Positions 8,343-18,220 of a stretch of DNA of 64,000 nt are shown piece by piece (within the stretch, counting starts at the first letter, position 1; each line of letters opens with the position of its first letter). The notes beneath the pieces were generated by a model. The model worked only from the letters and a program-made list of their open reading frames with translations, did not search any database and was not told the DNA's origin. The DNA lies in contig CAVXNX010000005.1 in assembly GCA_963763215.1 (NCBI GenBank), forward strand, positions 434,001 to 498,000, read 5' to 3'. The DNA comes from DASQZK01 sp963763215 (GTDB lineage: Bacteria; Bacteroidota; Bacteroidia; Bacteroidales; GCA-2748055). The translations under genes were made by a program, and so were the position numbers.

Positions 8343-10352
8343 ATGAAAAGTACCGGATTTGAAGGCAGGAAAATGTGGAAATCGTTTTTGGTGGCTTCTT
8401 TGTTTGCCTTTCTGAGCACCTGTCTATTTGGACAGGATTTGGCGCGTTATCAGCCAAAATGGGTCCGGAATGGGTTTGCTGATGACGGCACCACCCATGA
8501 GCCATGGATTTTTCTGGTTCGCCGGAATAGCCCCAGTTTCAACCTGTGGTGGGAAGATCAGTTTAAATACCGGCTCTCGGAAGAATACATTAAATCTCTG
8601 GCTGATGCCGGAGTGACCGTCTACCACATCTTTTGTTATAAGGGGTTTGGTTTCGAGGCGGAGAAGGAATCCATGCGACAAACCGCCCGGGCCGCGGCAA
8701 TTGCTCATAAATATGGGATGAAGGTCGATACCTATGTCCAATGGAACAATTTATTTTATGAGACCTTTTTCAGGGAAGTCCCCCAGGCCGAGACGGATCA
8801 GTGGTACAAGGTTGATGAGGTTGGAAAACCCATCATACTGAGTTATGGTTACGCGCCGTATCGGCGGCAAATATGTTTCAATAACGAAGATTTCCTGAAT
8901 TATTATAAAGAAAAAATACTGCGTTTTGTCGTTGATTCGGTTAAGACCGACTTCATTCATTTCGACAATTTTGGAGATTGCAGCCCCCGAAATCCCGAAT
9001 ATAACAAACCGACTATTGCCGCTTTCCGGAACTATCTTCGAGATAAATATACGCCGGAAAAACGAATGGAACGGTTTGGATTTTCCGATGTATCCCATAT
9101 CCTGCCTCCAATCTGGAATAATAATAAAAACCAGGAATATGACAGTCTTAAAATACTTGTCGATCCGGTCATGCAGGAATGGTGCGACTTCCGGTGTTGG
9201 TCGGTGACCGGCCACCTGGCGGATATGGCCCGGTTCGTCAGGAGCCTGAACAAGGAAGTCGTGATTGAGGTCAATGCCGCGGAAATGACCAATCGTTCAA
9301 AATGGGAAGGTGGGATTAACCACGGAGATTTGATGCAATATACCAATGTCATCTGGGCCGAAGGGCATCATGAAGTACAGTGGGAAAACGGACACATTTC
9401 CGGAAAATTTCCCACGTATAAACTGGGCCGGATAACGCACAATTATATCCTTTGCTACAATAAAACGGCCCAGGGAAATGCGGAAAAACTCGCTTACAAC
9501 CGTTGCCCGGCCTGGCTTGGATTAGGCCTTCCCACAGGTGTGACCAGGCAGTACCTGGATTTTTGGCACGCTCACAGGGATCTGTATACGAACGTTTCGG
9601 GAGGGGAGCGGGTGGCTATCCTGTACAGTTATCCATCCATGGCTTACAATCTCATGCTGACAGATCCTGATCAGGCCGGACAGATACTGCAGCAGCACCA
9701 GATCGCTTATGATATTGTCTTTGATCAGCAACTGGATTCCATAAAAAAATACGACGTGCTCATCCTGGCCAACCAGGAAACGCTGGCCGATTCAGTGATT
9801 GAAAAAATCAACAGGTATGTGAAGCTTGGAGGAGGACTTGTCGTTACCGGCCGGACCGGAGCATTCGATAGCTGGAGAAGGATACGTAAACCTTACGGGC
9901 TGTCTGAAATATTTGGCGATGTTCCGATGATTGAAGATGCTTACGACTGGAAATACCATTACCCGGATCCGCTGTTTCCCGAAGAAAAAATGGTCAGCTA
10001 TGGGAAAGGACGCGCGGTCTATTTGCCCAATATGGCTGATACCACAAAACTTGAAGAAGCCATATTACAGGCTGCGGGAAAAGTTCTGCCGCTTACGGTG
10101 AAGGCTCCGGAATGGGTTGGCATTTCCCATGATTTACAAGCTAAGCGGGATATCATCCATCTGGTCAATTACCGGAAGGACCAGCCGGTGGATGATATAT
10201 CTCTGGAGCTGACTTCAAGGGTGAAAAAGGCCTGGATGGTTTCTCCTGACTTTGAAGGCCGGAAGACATTGATTGTTAATGAATTGGGTAAAAAGAGCAA
10301 AGTGATGATCCCTTCACTTCAGGTTTATGATGTTGTGGTGCTGGAGAAATGA
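8343..10352 (+). CDS. Exported TIM-barrel glycoside hydrolase-like protein with GH42-type trimerisation domain
   Basis: A 669-residue exported protein. A signal peptide (KSFLVASLFAFLSTCLFGQ) precedes a TIM-barrel-like catalytic region (about 60-390; VTVYHIFCYKGFGF, KVDTYVQWNN, DFIHFDNFGD, EVVIEVNAAEM, NVIWAEGHHE), then a glutamine-amidotransferase-like domain (about 420-570; RVAILYSYPS, YDVLILANQETLADS, YVKLGGGLVVTGRTG) and a small beta domain at the end. This order resembles GH42 beta-galactosidases and related unclassified families. Glu and Asp of FIHFDNFGD and IWAEGHHE are candidate catalytic residues, but I cannot fix the family. An internal ATG at 8373 could be the true start. It stands between the LamG proteins and a sulfatase on the same strand. 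Confidence 0.7.
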   Translation: MKSTGFEGRKMWKSFLVASLFAFLSTCLFGQDLARYQPKWVRNGFADDGTTHEPWIFLVRRNSPSFNLWWEDQFKYRLSEEYIKSLADAGVTVYHIFCYKGFGFEAEKESMRQTARAAAIAHKYGMKVDTYVQWNNLFYETFFREVPQAETDQWYKVDEVGKPIILSYGYAPYRRQICFNNEDFLNYYKEKILRFVVDSVKTDFIHFDNFGDCSPRNPEYNKPTIAAFRNYLRDKYTPEKRMERFGFSDVSHILPPIWNNNKNQEYDSLKILVDPVMQEWCDFRCWSVTGHLADMARFVRSLNKEVVIEVNAAEMTNRSKWEGGINHGDLMQYTNVIWAEGHHEVQWENGHISGKFPTYKLGRITHNYILCYNKTAQGNAEKLAYNRCPAWLGLGLPTGVTRQYLDFWHAHRDLYTNVSGGERVAILYSYPSMAYNLMLTDPDQAGQILQQHQIAYDIVFDQQLDSIKKYDVLILANQETLADSVIEKINRYVKLGGGLVVTGRTGAFDSWRRIRKPYGLSEIFGDVPMIEDAYDWKYHYPDPLFPEEKMVSYGKGRAVYLPNMADTTKLEEAILQAAGKVLPLTVKAPEWVGISHDLQAKRDIIHLVNYRKDQPVDDISLELTSRVKKAWMVSPDFEGRKTLIVNELGKKSKVMIPSLQVYDVVVLEK

Positions 10353-10552
10353 CGGCGTGATTTGAAATAGACTTCCCTGGAAATGGAACTGAAAGGAACA
10401 CTGAAACCCAGATCGCTATACGGGTAGGTGATCTCCCGGGCGGCTTTGATTAATGTTGAATATTCCCGGTACCGGGTGAAGCCTTTGAGGATCGTTCGAA
10501 GAAGAGAGGTTTACATATCACTTCAATTTAATTATCTATAGAACATTAAGTT

Positions 10553-12451
10553 ATGAATATTCGCCGAATGATATCATGGGCGCCCTTGTTATTAAGCAGT
10601 ACGCTGTTTGCACAGGAGAAACCCAACATCCTTTGGATAACGATTGAAGATACCTCGCCACAGTTTATCGGGTGCTACGGTAATAAAGATGCCCGGACCC
10701 CGGTCATTGACGGATTGGCGAGGGAAGGGGTCCGTTTTACCAATGCTTTTTCGACCGGGACGGTTTGTTCACCGAGCCGTACGGCCATTATAACAGGTGT
10801 TAAAACCTATAAAACCGGGACCGGTAATCACCGGAGTAAATATCCGGTTCCGGAATTCATCAGGGGATTTCCCTACTATTTGCGGCAGGCCGGATATTTT
10901 ACAACCAATCATAAAAAAACGGATTACAACGTTGCCAACGAGAATCAGTTTATCCATACCGCATGGAATGAGTCTTCCGGTCAGACCGGATGGTGGGACC
11001 GCAAACCCGGCCAGCCCTTTTTCTCGGTGTTTAATTTCATGGATTCCCATCAGTCCAGAACAATGACGGAATCATACCAGTGGTATCTGGATACAATTCT
11101 TGCCAGGCTTCCCCTTCATGAACGAATTGGAGAGAATGAATTTGATATGCCTCCTTTTTACCGGGACAGCTATGAAATGCGCAAACAGTTTGCCCGGGTA
11201 TACAATTCCATTAAACGCACCGATGATGAAATTGGTGAATTGTTGGAACGGCTGAACCGGGATCATTTAAGAGACAGTACCATTATTTTTTTCTTTGCTG
11301 ATCATGGAGAAGGCGAGCCCAGGGGGAAAACCAACGGAATCGATTTTGGATACAGGGTCCCTTTTGTCATCTGGTTCCCGGAAATGTATAAGCACCTGTC
11401 TCCCTGGGGAACAGGCGGCGTCGTTACCGACGAAATGATTGATTTTGAGGATCTTGCTCCAACGTTGATCAGTCTGGCTGGTGGGATATCACCCGATTAT
11501 CTTTCAGGAAGGATCCTCATGGGTAAAGACCGGTCGAAACCTGCCGGTCACCTGGTCTTGTCATCCGACCGTTCGGATAACGGAATCGATATGGTTCGCA
11601 GTGTTACCAATGGCCGATACATGTATTCTAGGAACTTCTTGCCCTTCATGCCGGAAGCCCGATACATCCGCTATATGGAAATCGGCGAAATAAAACAACA
11701 AATGCGAAAAGACCTCGCCGAAGGGAAACTCGATTCATTGCAGAAAAGCCTCTTTGAGGACCGGCCGGCTGAATATTTATTTGACGTTGTAAATGACCCC
11801 TGGGAAACCCATAATCTGACAAATGATCCGGCAGCACAACCCATCTTAAAACACATGCGAAGGCTGTTGGATGAAGAAATCCTGAAATCGCGGGATGTGA
11901 TGTTTCTTCCGGAATATGAAATCGGACGGTTGTCCGATACGACCACGGCTTACGCTTTTCGTCTAAACGACAAAAATTACCCGGTTGCCAGGATTTATAA
12001 AGCCGCCTCACTGTCCGGTTACAGAGGAAAAGACATTACGGCCAGGCAAATTGAACTGCTTAAAGATCCGGACAAAATCGTCCGTTACTGGGCTGCCATC
12101 GGGCTTCGGTCGCAACCTTCCGAAAATCTGAAATTATACTCTAAAGGGATTGTTGACGCTATGAAGGATGATTACCCGCCGGTTGCTATTACCGCGTCTG
12201 CTATTGCTTTTCAACTATCGAACAATCGAACTGCCGAAAAAATCCTGAAAAAATACTGCCAAAGCGAAAATAGGGATCTGTCACTGATGGCCATTAACTA
12301 CCTGATTTATACAACGAATAAGGAACCATTCATTGAGACCATCCGATCCGTTCACGATCTCAAAGGCAGAACCTATGATGTAAAGGCGGCCTGTCTTGAT
12401 TTCCTTGGGAGTATCGGGCTGGTGCCCAATGATTCAGGGCACCCTGAATAA
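10553..12451 (+). CDS. Exported family S1 sulfatase
   Basis: A 632-residue sulfatase with an N-terminal signal peptide (cleavage near LFAQ) and the formylglycine signature CSPSR with Cys at residue 72, the residue oxidised by a sulfatase-maturing enzyme. The N-terminal core PNILWITIEDTSP gives the metal-binding acidic pair, and FFFADHGEGEPRGKT the second metal/substrate motif. Residues about 500-630 (IVRYWAAIGLRSQ, AITASAIAFQLS) look like HEAT-type helical repeats appended to the alkaline-phosphatase-like fold. It would remove sulfate from a glycan in the periplasm or at the surface. No maturase gene lies in the window. The motif and general layout recall N-sulfoglucosamine-type sulfatases (S1_8), but the subfamily needs a search. 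Confidence 0.92.
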   Translation: MNIRRMISWAPLLLSSTLFAQEKPNILWITIEDTSPQFIGCYGNKDARTPVIDGLAREGVRFTNAFSTGTVCSPSRTAIITGVKTYKTGTGNHRSKYPVPEFIRGFPYYLRQAGYFTTNHKKTDYNVANENQFIHTAWNESSGQTGWWDRKPGQPFFSVFNFMDSHQSRTMTESYQWYLDTILARLPLHERIGENEFDMPPFYRDSYEMRKQFARVYNSIKRTDDEIGELLERLNRDHLRDSTIIFFFADHGEGEPRGKTNGIDFGYRVPFVIWFPEMYKHLSPWGTGGVVTDEMIDFEDLAPTLISLAGGISPDYLSGRILMGKDRSKPAGHLVLSSDRSDNGIDMVRSVTNGRYMYSRNFLPFMPEARYIRYMEIGEIKQQMRKDLAEGKLDSLQKSLFEDRPAEYLFDVVNDPWETHNLTNDPAAQPILKHMRRLLDEEILKSRDVMFLPEYEIGRLSDTTTAYAFRLNDKNYPVARIYKAASLSGYRGKDITARQIELLKDPDKIVRYWAAIGLRSQPSENLKLYSKGIVDAMKDDYPPVAITASAIAFQLSNNRTAEKILKKYCQSENRDLSLMAINYLIYTTNKEPFIETIRSVHDLKGRTYDVKAACLDFLGSIGLVPNDSGHPE

Positions 12452-12476
12452 ATATAAATGCATAAAACCGAGAAAC

Positions 12477-13339
12477 GTGAAAAGGTTATTCATGAGTTAT
12501 GTTCTCTTTTGCCTTATACTGTTTGGATGTGTGGCTCAAAAAACCATTCGTCCGCCGGTGTGGGGAATTGCCAGGATGACTTTCCTGGTTAGCGATTTCC
12601 AGTTGGCAAGAGATTATTACGGGACGTTCCTCGGCTTTGACGAAGCTTTTTCCTATCCGTCCGGTTTGGGGAAGGTGATTGCATTTAAGGTAAATGACCG
12701 GCAGTTTCTGGAGTTTGTTGAAGATAAAGACGCCCGGGACAAGCCCCGTCTGGTTTCCGTATCGTTTGAAACGGAAAATGTGGAGCAAATGCGGGAATAC
12801 CTGGGAGAAAAGGGAGTGAAGGTTCCTGAGAAGGTTTCGATTGACGGCGCCGGTAATACGCTGATCCTGGTGCATGATCCCTCCGGTATCCCCGTGGAGT
12901 TCATCACCTTCGGGGAACACTCATTGCATAAATTATCCCACGGAAAATACCTTTCACCAAACAGGATTTCGAAAAGAATTCATCACGTCGGTCTGTATTG
13001 CAGGGAGGTTCTGGATGATGACCCTTTTTGGGTGGGAATCCTGGGATGCAAAGAGTTATGGCGATATCCGGAAGACCATCAGGAAAAGTACAAATGCAAT
13101 ATCTGCATTTTCCTGACTGCGTTGAAAGCATCGAGCATTACCCGTCAGAAGATATCAACTTTAACCATCCCTGTTTTTTGGTTGACGACATGCAGGAAAC
13201 CCTCATTACCCTGAGGAACCGGGCCGGGAAGAATCCTCTTTCCAGGCCTGTCGTGGGGAAGGGAAAAAGATGGCTTCTGAACATGCAGACCAGGGATGGT
13301 ACAAAAGTGGAATTCACGGAAGCACATACGGTCCGGTAA
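12477..13339 (+). CDS. VOC/glyoxalase-fold lipoprotein (one frameshift)
   Basis: A ~287-residue lipoprotein with two glyoxalase-like (VOC) half domains. The start is GTG at 12477, giving the leader KRLFMSYVLFCLILFGC with lipobox LFGC. The first VOC module is WGIARMTFLVSDFQLARDYY to PSGIPVEFITFGE, the second begins RIHHVGLYCREV and ends GTKVEFTEAH. The frame breaks at A4 (13084-13087): with five A's it reads QEKVQMQYLHFPD and continues to the stop at 13339. VOC enzymes are metal-dependent lyases, isomerases or dioxygenases; an exported lipid-anchored version inside a glycan locus is unusual. It follows the sulfatase by 25 bp and precedes the aldo/keto reductase by 19 bp, so it is operonic. Exact reaction unknown. 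Confidence 0.75.
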
Positions 13340-13358
13340 CTTATAAAACGGAAAAAAA

Positions 13359-14348
13359 ATGACAAAAAATGAACTGAGCAGACGAAGCTTTATCCGGGGA
13401 ACCATCGGGGCCGCCGTGACATTGGCATCAGCCTCACTGCTGCCGGCATGTGATGAATATGACGCCAGGAGTCTTCCCACAGCGATTTTGGGAAAAACGG
13501 GCATCAGAATACCACGGGTGGCCATCGGGCTGGGTAGCCGGTTTTGCAATATTGACGATGAAAACGAATCGACAGCCATGTTAAATTATGCACTGGATCA
13601 TGGCTTGTATTATTGGGACACGGCCCATATTTATGAAAACACAAAGAATGGGGTTATCAGTGAAGTAAGGGCCGGGAAGGTGGTGAAATACCGGAGAAAA
13701 GAGATCTTCCTGTCGACCAAGGTGACCAGCCGGGATCCGGATAAGGCGCTTGCTGAAATCGAAAGCAGTTTGAAAAGATTACAGACCGATAAACTCGATA
13801 TGTTGAAAATCCATTCCATCGAATCTCTGGATGACATTAATGAAATGAGCCAAAAAGGCCATTTGATCGATATCGTTCACAGGATGAAGGAACAGGGAGT
13901 GACCCGATTTATCGGCTTCTCCGGACATGGGGATGCGGTGGCGATGAAAACCATGGCCGAACGCGGCGATTTCGACAGCATGTTGATGGCCATGAATCAT
14001 TGGGGGATGAACAACAATCCTCAGCAGCGGCAGGAAATGGCTGTCCCGGCAGCTCTGGAAAAGAGAATGGGAGTGATGCTGATGAAAGTGGTCCGTCCCA
14101 GGGAGAATATTAAAAACATCAGGATTACCGATCTGATCCGGTTTGCCTTGTCACTCAAAGGACCAAGTGGCCTGGCGGTCGGTATGGACAGCCTTGAAGT
14201 GGTTAAATCGAACCTTGAAATCTTACGGAATTTCACCCCGATGAGTGAAGAGGAAAAGCGGGTTTTCGCCCAAAATCTTTCCCCGTTCTTCAATCATGAG
14301 AATCTGGAATGGATGAACCCTGAATATCAGGACGGGAATTGGGCTTAG
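13359..14348 (+). CDS. Tat-exported aldo/keto reductase-family lipoprotein
   Basis: A 329-residue aldo/keto reductase. The N-terminus LSRRSFIRG is a twin-arginine signal followed by a hydrophobic stretch and a possible lipobox LLPAC, so it is probably exported folded with its cofactor. The catalytic tetrad can be followed: Asp and Tyr in YYWDTAHIYE, Lys in IFLSTKVTS, His in DMLKIHSIE. GFSGHGDAVAM and GLAVGMDSLEVVKSNLE match the C-terminal nucleotide-binding region. It lies 19 bp after the VOC gene and 44 bp before the GH109-type protein, another Tat-type NAD-dependent fold. The pair suggests a periplasmic redox step on sugars; the substrate is unknown. Confidence 0.88.
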   Translation: MTKNELSRRSFIRGTIGAAVTLASASLLPACDEYDARSLPTAILGKTGIRIPRVAIGLGSRFCNIDDENESTAMLNYALDHGLYYWDTAHIYENTKNGVISEVRAGKVVKYRRKEIFLSTKVTSRDPDKALAEIESSLKRLQTDKLDMLKIHSIESLDDINEMSQKGHLIDIVHRMKEQGVTRFIGFSGHGDAVAMKTMAERGDFDSMLMAMNHWGMNNNPQQRQEMAVPAALEKRMGVMLMKVVRPRENIKNIRITDLIRFALSLKGPSGLAVGMDSLEVVKSNLEILRNFTPMSEEEKRVFAQNLSPFFNHENLEWMNPEYQDGNWA

Positions 14349-14392
14349 AAAAGGGGACAATCTTTTAAGACGACATTTAATTTTTTTGTGAA

Positions 14393-15736
14393 ATGGATTT
14401 GAAAAGGCGAAGTTTTATAAAAGCCGGAATGGCTTTAGGTACCGGATTGGTGTTGAATCCCTGGAGTTCAGCCTCAGTGCTTGCCGCCCCGGCAAAAAGA
14501 AAGGTCAGGATCGGATTTGTAGGCGTCGGGCACAGGGGATTTACCCTGATTGGTGCATTATTGAAGCTGGAAGGTATTGAAATCCCGGCGATCTGCGATA
14601 TCAATGAAGAAAACCTTCAACGCGCACAAAAATACCTTGAGGATTCGGGGCATAAACGGCCGGATGGCTATTCCCGCAGTGAAACGGATTTTAAACGTCT
14701 TTGTGAGCGGAATGACCTGGATTTGATCATGACGGCTACCCCATGGGAATGGCACACGCCGGTCTGCCTGGCAGCCATGGAAGCGGGTAAAAACGTTGCC
14801 TCTGAAGTGCCGATTGCTGTAACCGAGGACGAATGCTGGCAACTGGTCGAAACTTCCGAACGTACAGGGAAATTCTGCACCATGTTGGAGAATGTATCCT
14901 ACTGGCACAATGTCATGACGATTTCTAAAATGGTTCATCAGGGAGTTCTGGGGGAAATGTTGCATGCCATGGTGGGATACCAGCACGATATCCGTCCAGG
15001 CAGGTTTAATGACGAATCTTTAAAAACATTCAACGAAACGGGAGAGGCCCAATGGCGCATCCGGCACCATGAGAAAAGTGAAGGGAACCTTTATCCCACT
15101 CACGCCCTGGGCCCGGTTGCCCAATGGATGGACATCAACCGGGGTGACCGTTTCGCCTATCTTGTTTCGATGGAAACGCCATCGCGGGGTTTGAATATTT
15201 ATGCGGCCCGTGAGTTTGGGGAAGATCATCCGCTTGCAAAAAAGCACTATACCCACGGTGACATTAATACCACCCTGATAAAAACCGAGAAAGGGCTGAC
15301 CATCACCCTTTATCATGATGTGGCGACTTACCGCCCCTACGATCTGGTGATGCGGCTCCAGGGAACTGAAGGTATTTATTCATCCCATGAAGGGATCTTT
15401 ATCCACGGGATAAGTCCGGAAGATGAGCAATGGGATGATTTTGACGCGGCGGATTATGTCAAAAAAAATGAACCGGAACTCTGGAAGGAACAACGGAAAA
15501 ATGCCGAAGGATCGGGTCATGCAGGTGGGGACTATATGGAACTTTACCGCCTGACGGAGGCCGTACGGGCCGGTATTGAACCTGACATTGATGTGTACGA
15601 TGCCACGACCTGGAGTGTGGTGAGAGATCTCACCGGCCGCTCTGTCCGGTCGGGAAGTCAACCCATTCCATTCCCCGACTTTACCAAAGGGAAATGGATG
15701 ACACGCCGGCCTGGGAATAGTATTTTTATCCGTTGA
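14393..15736 (+). CDS. Tat-exported Gfo/Idh/MocA-fold protein, GH109-type glycosidase
   Basis: A 447-residue Gfo/Idh/MocA-fold protein. The leader LKRRSFIKAGMALGTGLVL is a twin-arginine signal. A Rossmann NAD site follows (IGFVGVGHRGFTLIGALL). EGNLYPTHALGPVAQWMDIN (residues about 232-251) is characteristic of GH109, which hydrolyses alpha-N-acetylgalactosaminides by NAD-dependent oxidation, elimination and reduction. Length and layout agree with that family. It lies in the operon between the Tat aldo/keto reductase and GH3. If it is a true GH109 the glycan carries GalNAc; related members may instead oxidise other sugars, so substrate is uncertain. Confidence 0.85.
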   Translation: MDLKRRSFIKAGMALGTGLVLNPWSSASVLAAPAKRKVRIGFVGVGHRGFTLIGALLKLEGIEIPAICDINEENLQRAQKYLEDSGHKRPDGYSRSETDFKRLCERNDLDLIMTATPWEWHTPVCLAAMEAGKNVASEVPIAVTEDECWQLVETSERTGKFCTMLENVSYWHNVMTISKMVHQGVLGEMLHAMVGYQHDIRPGRFNDESLKTFNETGEAQWRIRHHEKSEGNLYPTHALGPVAQWMDINRGDRFAYLVSMETPSRGLNIYAAREFGEDHPLAKKHYTHGDINTTLIKTEKGLTITLYHDVATYRPYDLVMRLQGTEGIYSSHEGIFIHGISPEDEQWDDFDAADYVKKNEPELWKEQRKNAEGSGHAGGDYMELYRLTEAVRAGIEPDIDVYDATTWSVVRDLTGRSVRSGSQPIPFPDFTKGKWMTRRPGNSIFIR

Positions 15737-15859
15737 AAACAGATTATCAGCCGGATACATCGCTCCGGAAAGCTTTGCCCATGGTGAGATTTTTTAATCC
15801 GGCAATTGGTTGAAAAAGGATGAATACCCTTCGAATACGAAAAAGATAATGATCGCTTG

Positions 15860-18178
15860 ATGATGAATTCAAAAATTCCGAAACGTCTTTTTTTTGTGCT
15901 GGGCATGAGCCTGGTTTCTCTGTTCTCCTGCCATAAGGGAATAGATAAGTCACCGGAACATACCGAAATGCCGCCTTACCTGAATCCTCAATTACCGGTT
16001 GAAGAAAGGGTGGATGACCTGTTGAGCAGAATGACGCTCGGGGAAAAAATTGGTCAGATGAACCAGTATATTGGCATCGACAACGTCATCGAAACCCGCG
16101 AGCAGCGCAGGCTGGATACCGGTGATAACCAGGCTCAGGTTTATGCCGATCCGGATACCATTGAAAGCCGTGTGCAGTCGGGCGAGATCGGTTCCTTTCT
16201 GTTTGTCAGCGGTCCGGCCGAAGCAAACGCCTTGCAGCGGCTTGCTGAAAGATCAAGGCTGAAGATCCCTCTGCTCAACGGGATCGATGCCATTCACGGA
16301 AATGCCATGTTTCCGGGAGGAGCAACGGTTTTCCCGACATCCATTACGCTTTCGTGCACCTGGGATCCGGAATTGGCGCGGCAAATCGCTGAAGCAACTG
16401 CTAAGGAAATGCGGGCAACCGGTTATAACTGGGCTTTCTTTCCCAATACAGACATCCTCAGGGATCCCCGCTGGGGACGGTCGGGAGAAACGTTCGGTGA
16501 GGATCCACTTTTGGTCTCCCGGATGAGTTCAGCTTTTGTCAGGGGATTTCAGAATTCCGACCCGCCGGTGCTGGCATGCATCAAACATTTTATTGCCGGG
16601 AGCGAACCGGCCAACGGATTGAATTTTTCCCCGATGGAAGTTTCGACCCAGACGCTATACGAAGTTTACCTTCCGCCCTATGTAGCCTGTATTCAGGATG
16701 GTGTTGGTTCTGTGATGGCGGCCCATCATGAAGTAAACGGCGTGCCCATGCACGGAAACGCTGTTCTGTTGACGGGGTTGCTTAAAAACGAACTCGGCTT
16801 CGACGGATTGGTTGTCAGCGACTGGATGGATGTCTTTCGCCTGAATACACTTCACAAGATTGCCAGGGATACTGCCGAAGCAGTGAAAATCGCCGTAAAT
16901 GCCGGCGTGGATATTCATATGCACGGACCGGGGTTCTATAAACCTTTAGTCAAACTGGTGAAAGATGGCGAAGTTCCTGAAAGCCGGATTAATGATGCTG
17001 TCCGGAGAATTCTAAGGGCAAAATTTAAACTGGGCTTATTTGAAAACAGGTATGTGGATGAGAATAACCTGGAACAACGGGCCGGAATGCCTGAACACCG
17101 GCAATTGGCTTTAAAGGCTGCAGAAAAGTCGGTCGTTTTGCTGAAAAATGATCAGAATATTCTGCCACTCTCCGGTCAGGTAAAATCCATTTTTGTCACC
17201 GGTCCCAATGCAGACAGTCATGCCATCCTGGGAGACTGGGCACTGGATCAGAAGCCGGAAAATGTGATCACCATTCTGGAAGGGATCCGGAATCTTGCCG
17301 GAAAAGCAGATGTGAATTACTATGATTGTGGGGGTATCACTGAAATCGGTGACCAACAAATAGCAACTGCCGCACAGGAAGCAAAAAGATCGGATTTGAT
17401 CGTCGTGGTCGTTGGGGGAAATGCCCTGCGGAAGAAGGGAAGTGTCCGGACTTACGGTGAAAACGTCGACCGGGCCAACATCAACCTGGCGGGCCGGCAG
17501 CTCGACCTGGTCAAGGCTTTGCAAAAAACAGGCAAACCGGTCGTTGTGGTTTTTGTGACCGGAAGGCCGACTGCAGAACCCTGGATTGCGGAAAACATCC
17601 ATGCGGTTTTATACGCCTGGGAGCCAGGCATGGAGGGCGGACAGGCCGTTGCTGAAGTGCTCTTTGGAAAAGTCAATCCTTCCGGAAAACTGACCGTCAC
17701 CATCCCGCGAAATGCCGGACATATCCATCAATATTACAACGATAAGCCGGGCATGTTTTACCGAAAGTATGCCCTTGAGGATACTTCCCCGCTTTATCCC
17801 TTTGGATTTGGATTGAGCTATACGACCTTTTCATACGATCATCTGACTGTATCGCCTGAATCGGTTTCCCCCGGACAGGAAATCAGCGTTCAGATTCAGG
17901 TGACCAATACCGGGACACGAGAAGGGATCGAAACAGTTCAGTTATACCTGAATGATAATTTTGCCTCAATGACACGTCCGGTGAAGGAATTAAAAGGGTT
18001 TCAGCAGGTGGATTTAAAGCCGGGTGAAACAAGAAATGTCGAATTCACCCTGACGGGGAATGACTTGAAATTCTTTGGGCCCGAAAATCATTGGGTCGTG
18101 GAACCTGGCGAATTTACGGTGATGGTGGGCCCAAATTCTGAAGAACTTCTGAAGAAAAATTTCACATGGTTAAAATAA
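15860..18178 (+). CDS. GH3 beta-glucosidase-type lipoprotein
   Basis: A 772-residue GH3 exo-beta-glycosidase. The leader KIPKRLFFVLGMSLVSLFSC has lipobox LFSC. The (beta/alpha)8 domain (about 45-390) contains IPLLNGIDAIHG, DPRWGRSGETFGED and CIKHFIAG, and the catalytic nucleophile Asp at about residue 321 in VVSDWMDV. The second alpha/beta sandwich (about 410-620) has SVVLLKNDQNILPL and a fibronectin-III-like domain closes the protein (about 680-770). ATGs at 15860 and 15863 are both possible; a TTG at 15857 is less likely. It would remove terminal beta-linked sugars such as glucose or xylose in the periplasm. The frame is intact. Confidence 0.95.
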   Translation: MMNSKIPKRLFFVLGMSLVSLFSCHKGIDKSPEHTEMPPYLNPQLPVEERVDDLLSRMTLGEKIGQMNQYIGIDNVIETREQRRLDTGDNQAQVYADPDTIESRVQSGEIGSFLFVSGPAEANALQRLAERSRLKIPLLNGIDAIHGNAMFPGGATVFPTSITLSCTWDPELARQIAEATAKEMRATGYNWAFFPNTDILRDPRWGRSGETFGEDPLLVSRMSSAFVRGFQNSDPPVLACIKHFIAGSEPANGLNFSPMEVSTQTLYEVYLPPYVACIQDGVGSVMAAHHEVNGVPMHGNAVLLTGLLKNELGFDGLVVSDWMDVFRLNTLHKIARDTAEAVKIAVNAGVDIHMHGPGFYKPLVKLVKDGEVPESRINDAVRRILRAKFKLGLFENRYVDENNLEQRAGMPEHRQLALKAAEKSVVLLKNDQNILPLSGQVKSIFVTGPNADSHAILGDWALDQKPENVITILEGIRNLAGKADVNYYDCGGITEIGDQQIATAAQEAKRSDLIVVVVGGNALRKKGSVRTYGENVDRANINLAGRQLDLVKALQKTGKPVVVVFVTGRPTAEPWIAENIHAVLYAWEPGMEGGQAVAEVLFGKVNPSGKLTVTIPRNAGHIHQYYNDKPGMFYRKYALEDTSPLYPFGFGLSYTTFSYDHLTVSPESVSPGQEISVQIQVTNTGTREGIETVQLYLNDNFASMTRPVKELKGFQQVDLKPGETRNVEFTLTGNDLKFFGPENHWVVEPGEFTVMVGPNSEELLKKNFTWLK

Positions 18179-18220
18179 GATAATGACCAAAATGCATTCT
18201 GTAAAAAACTGAAGTCCAGG

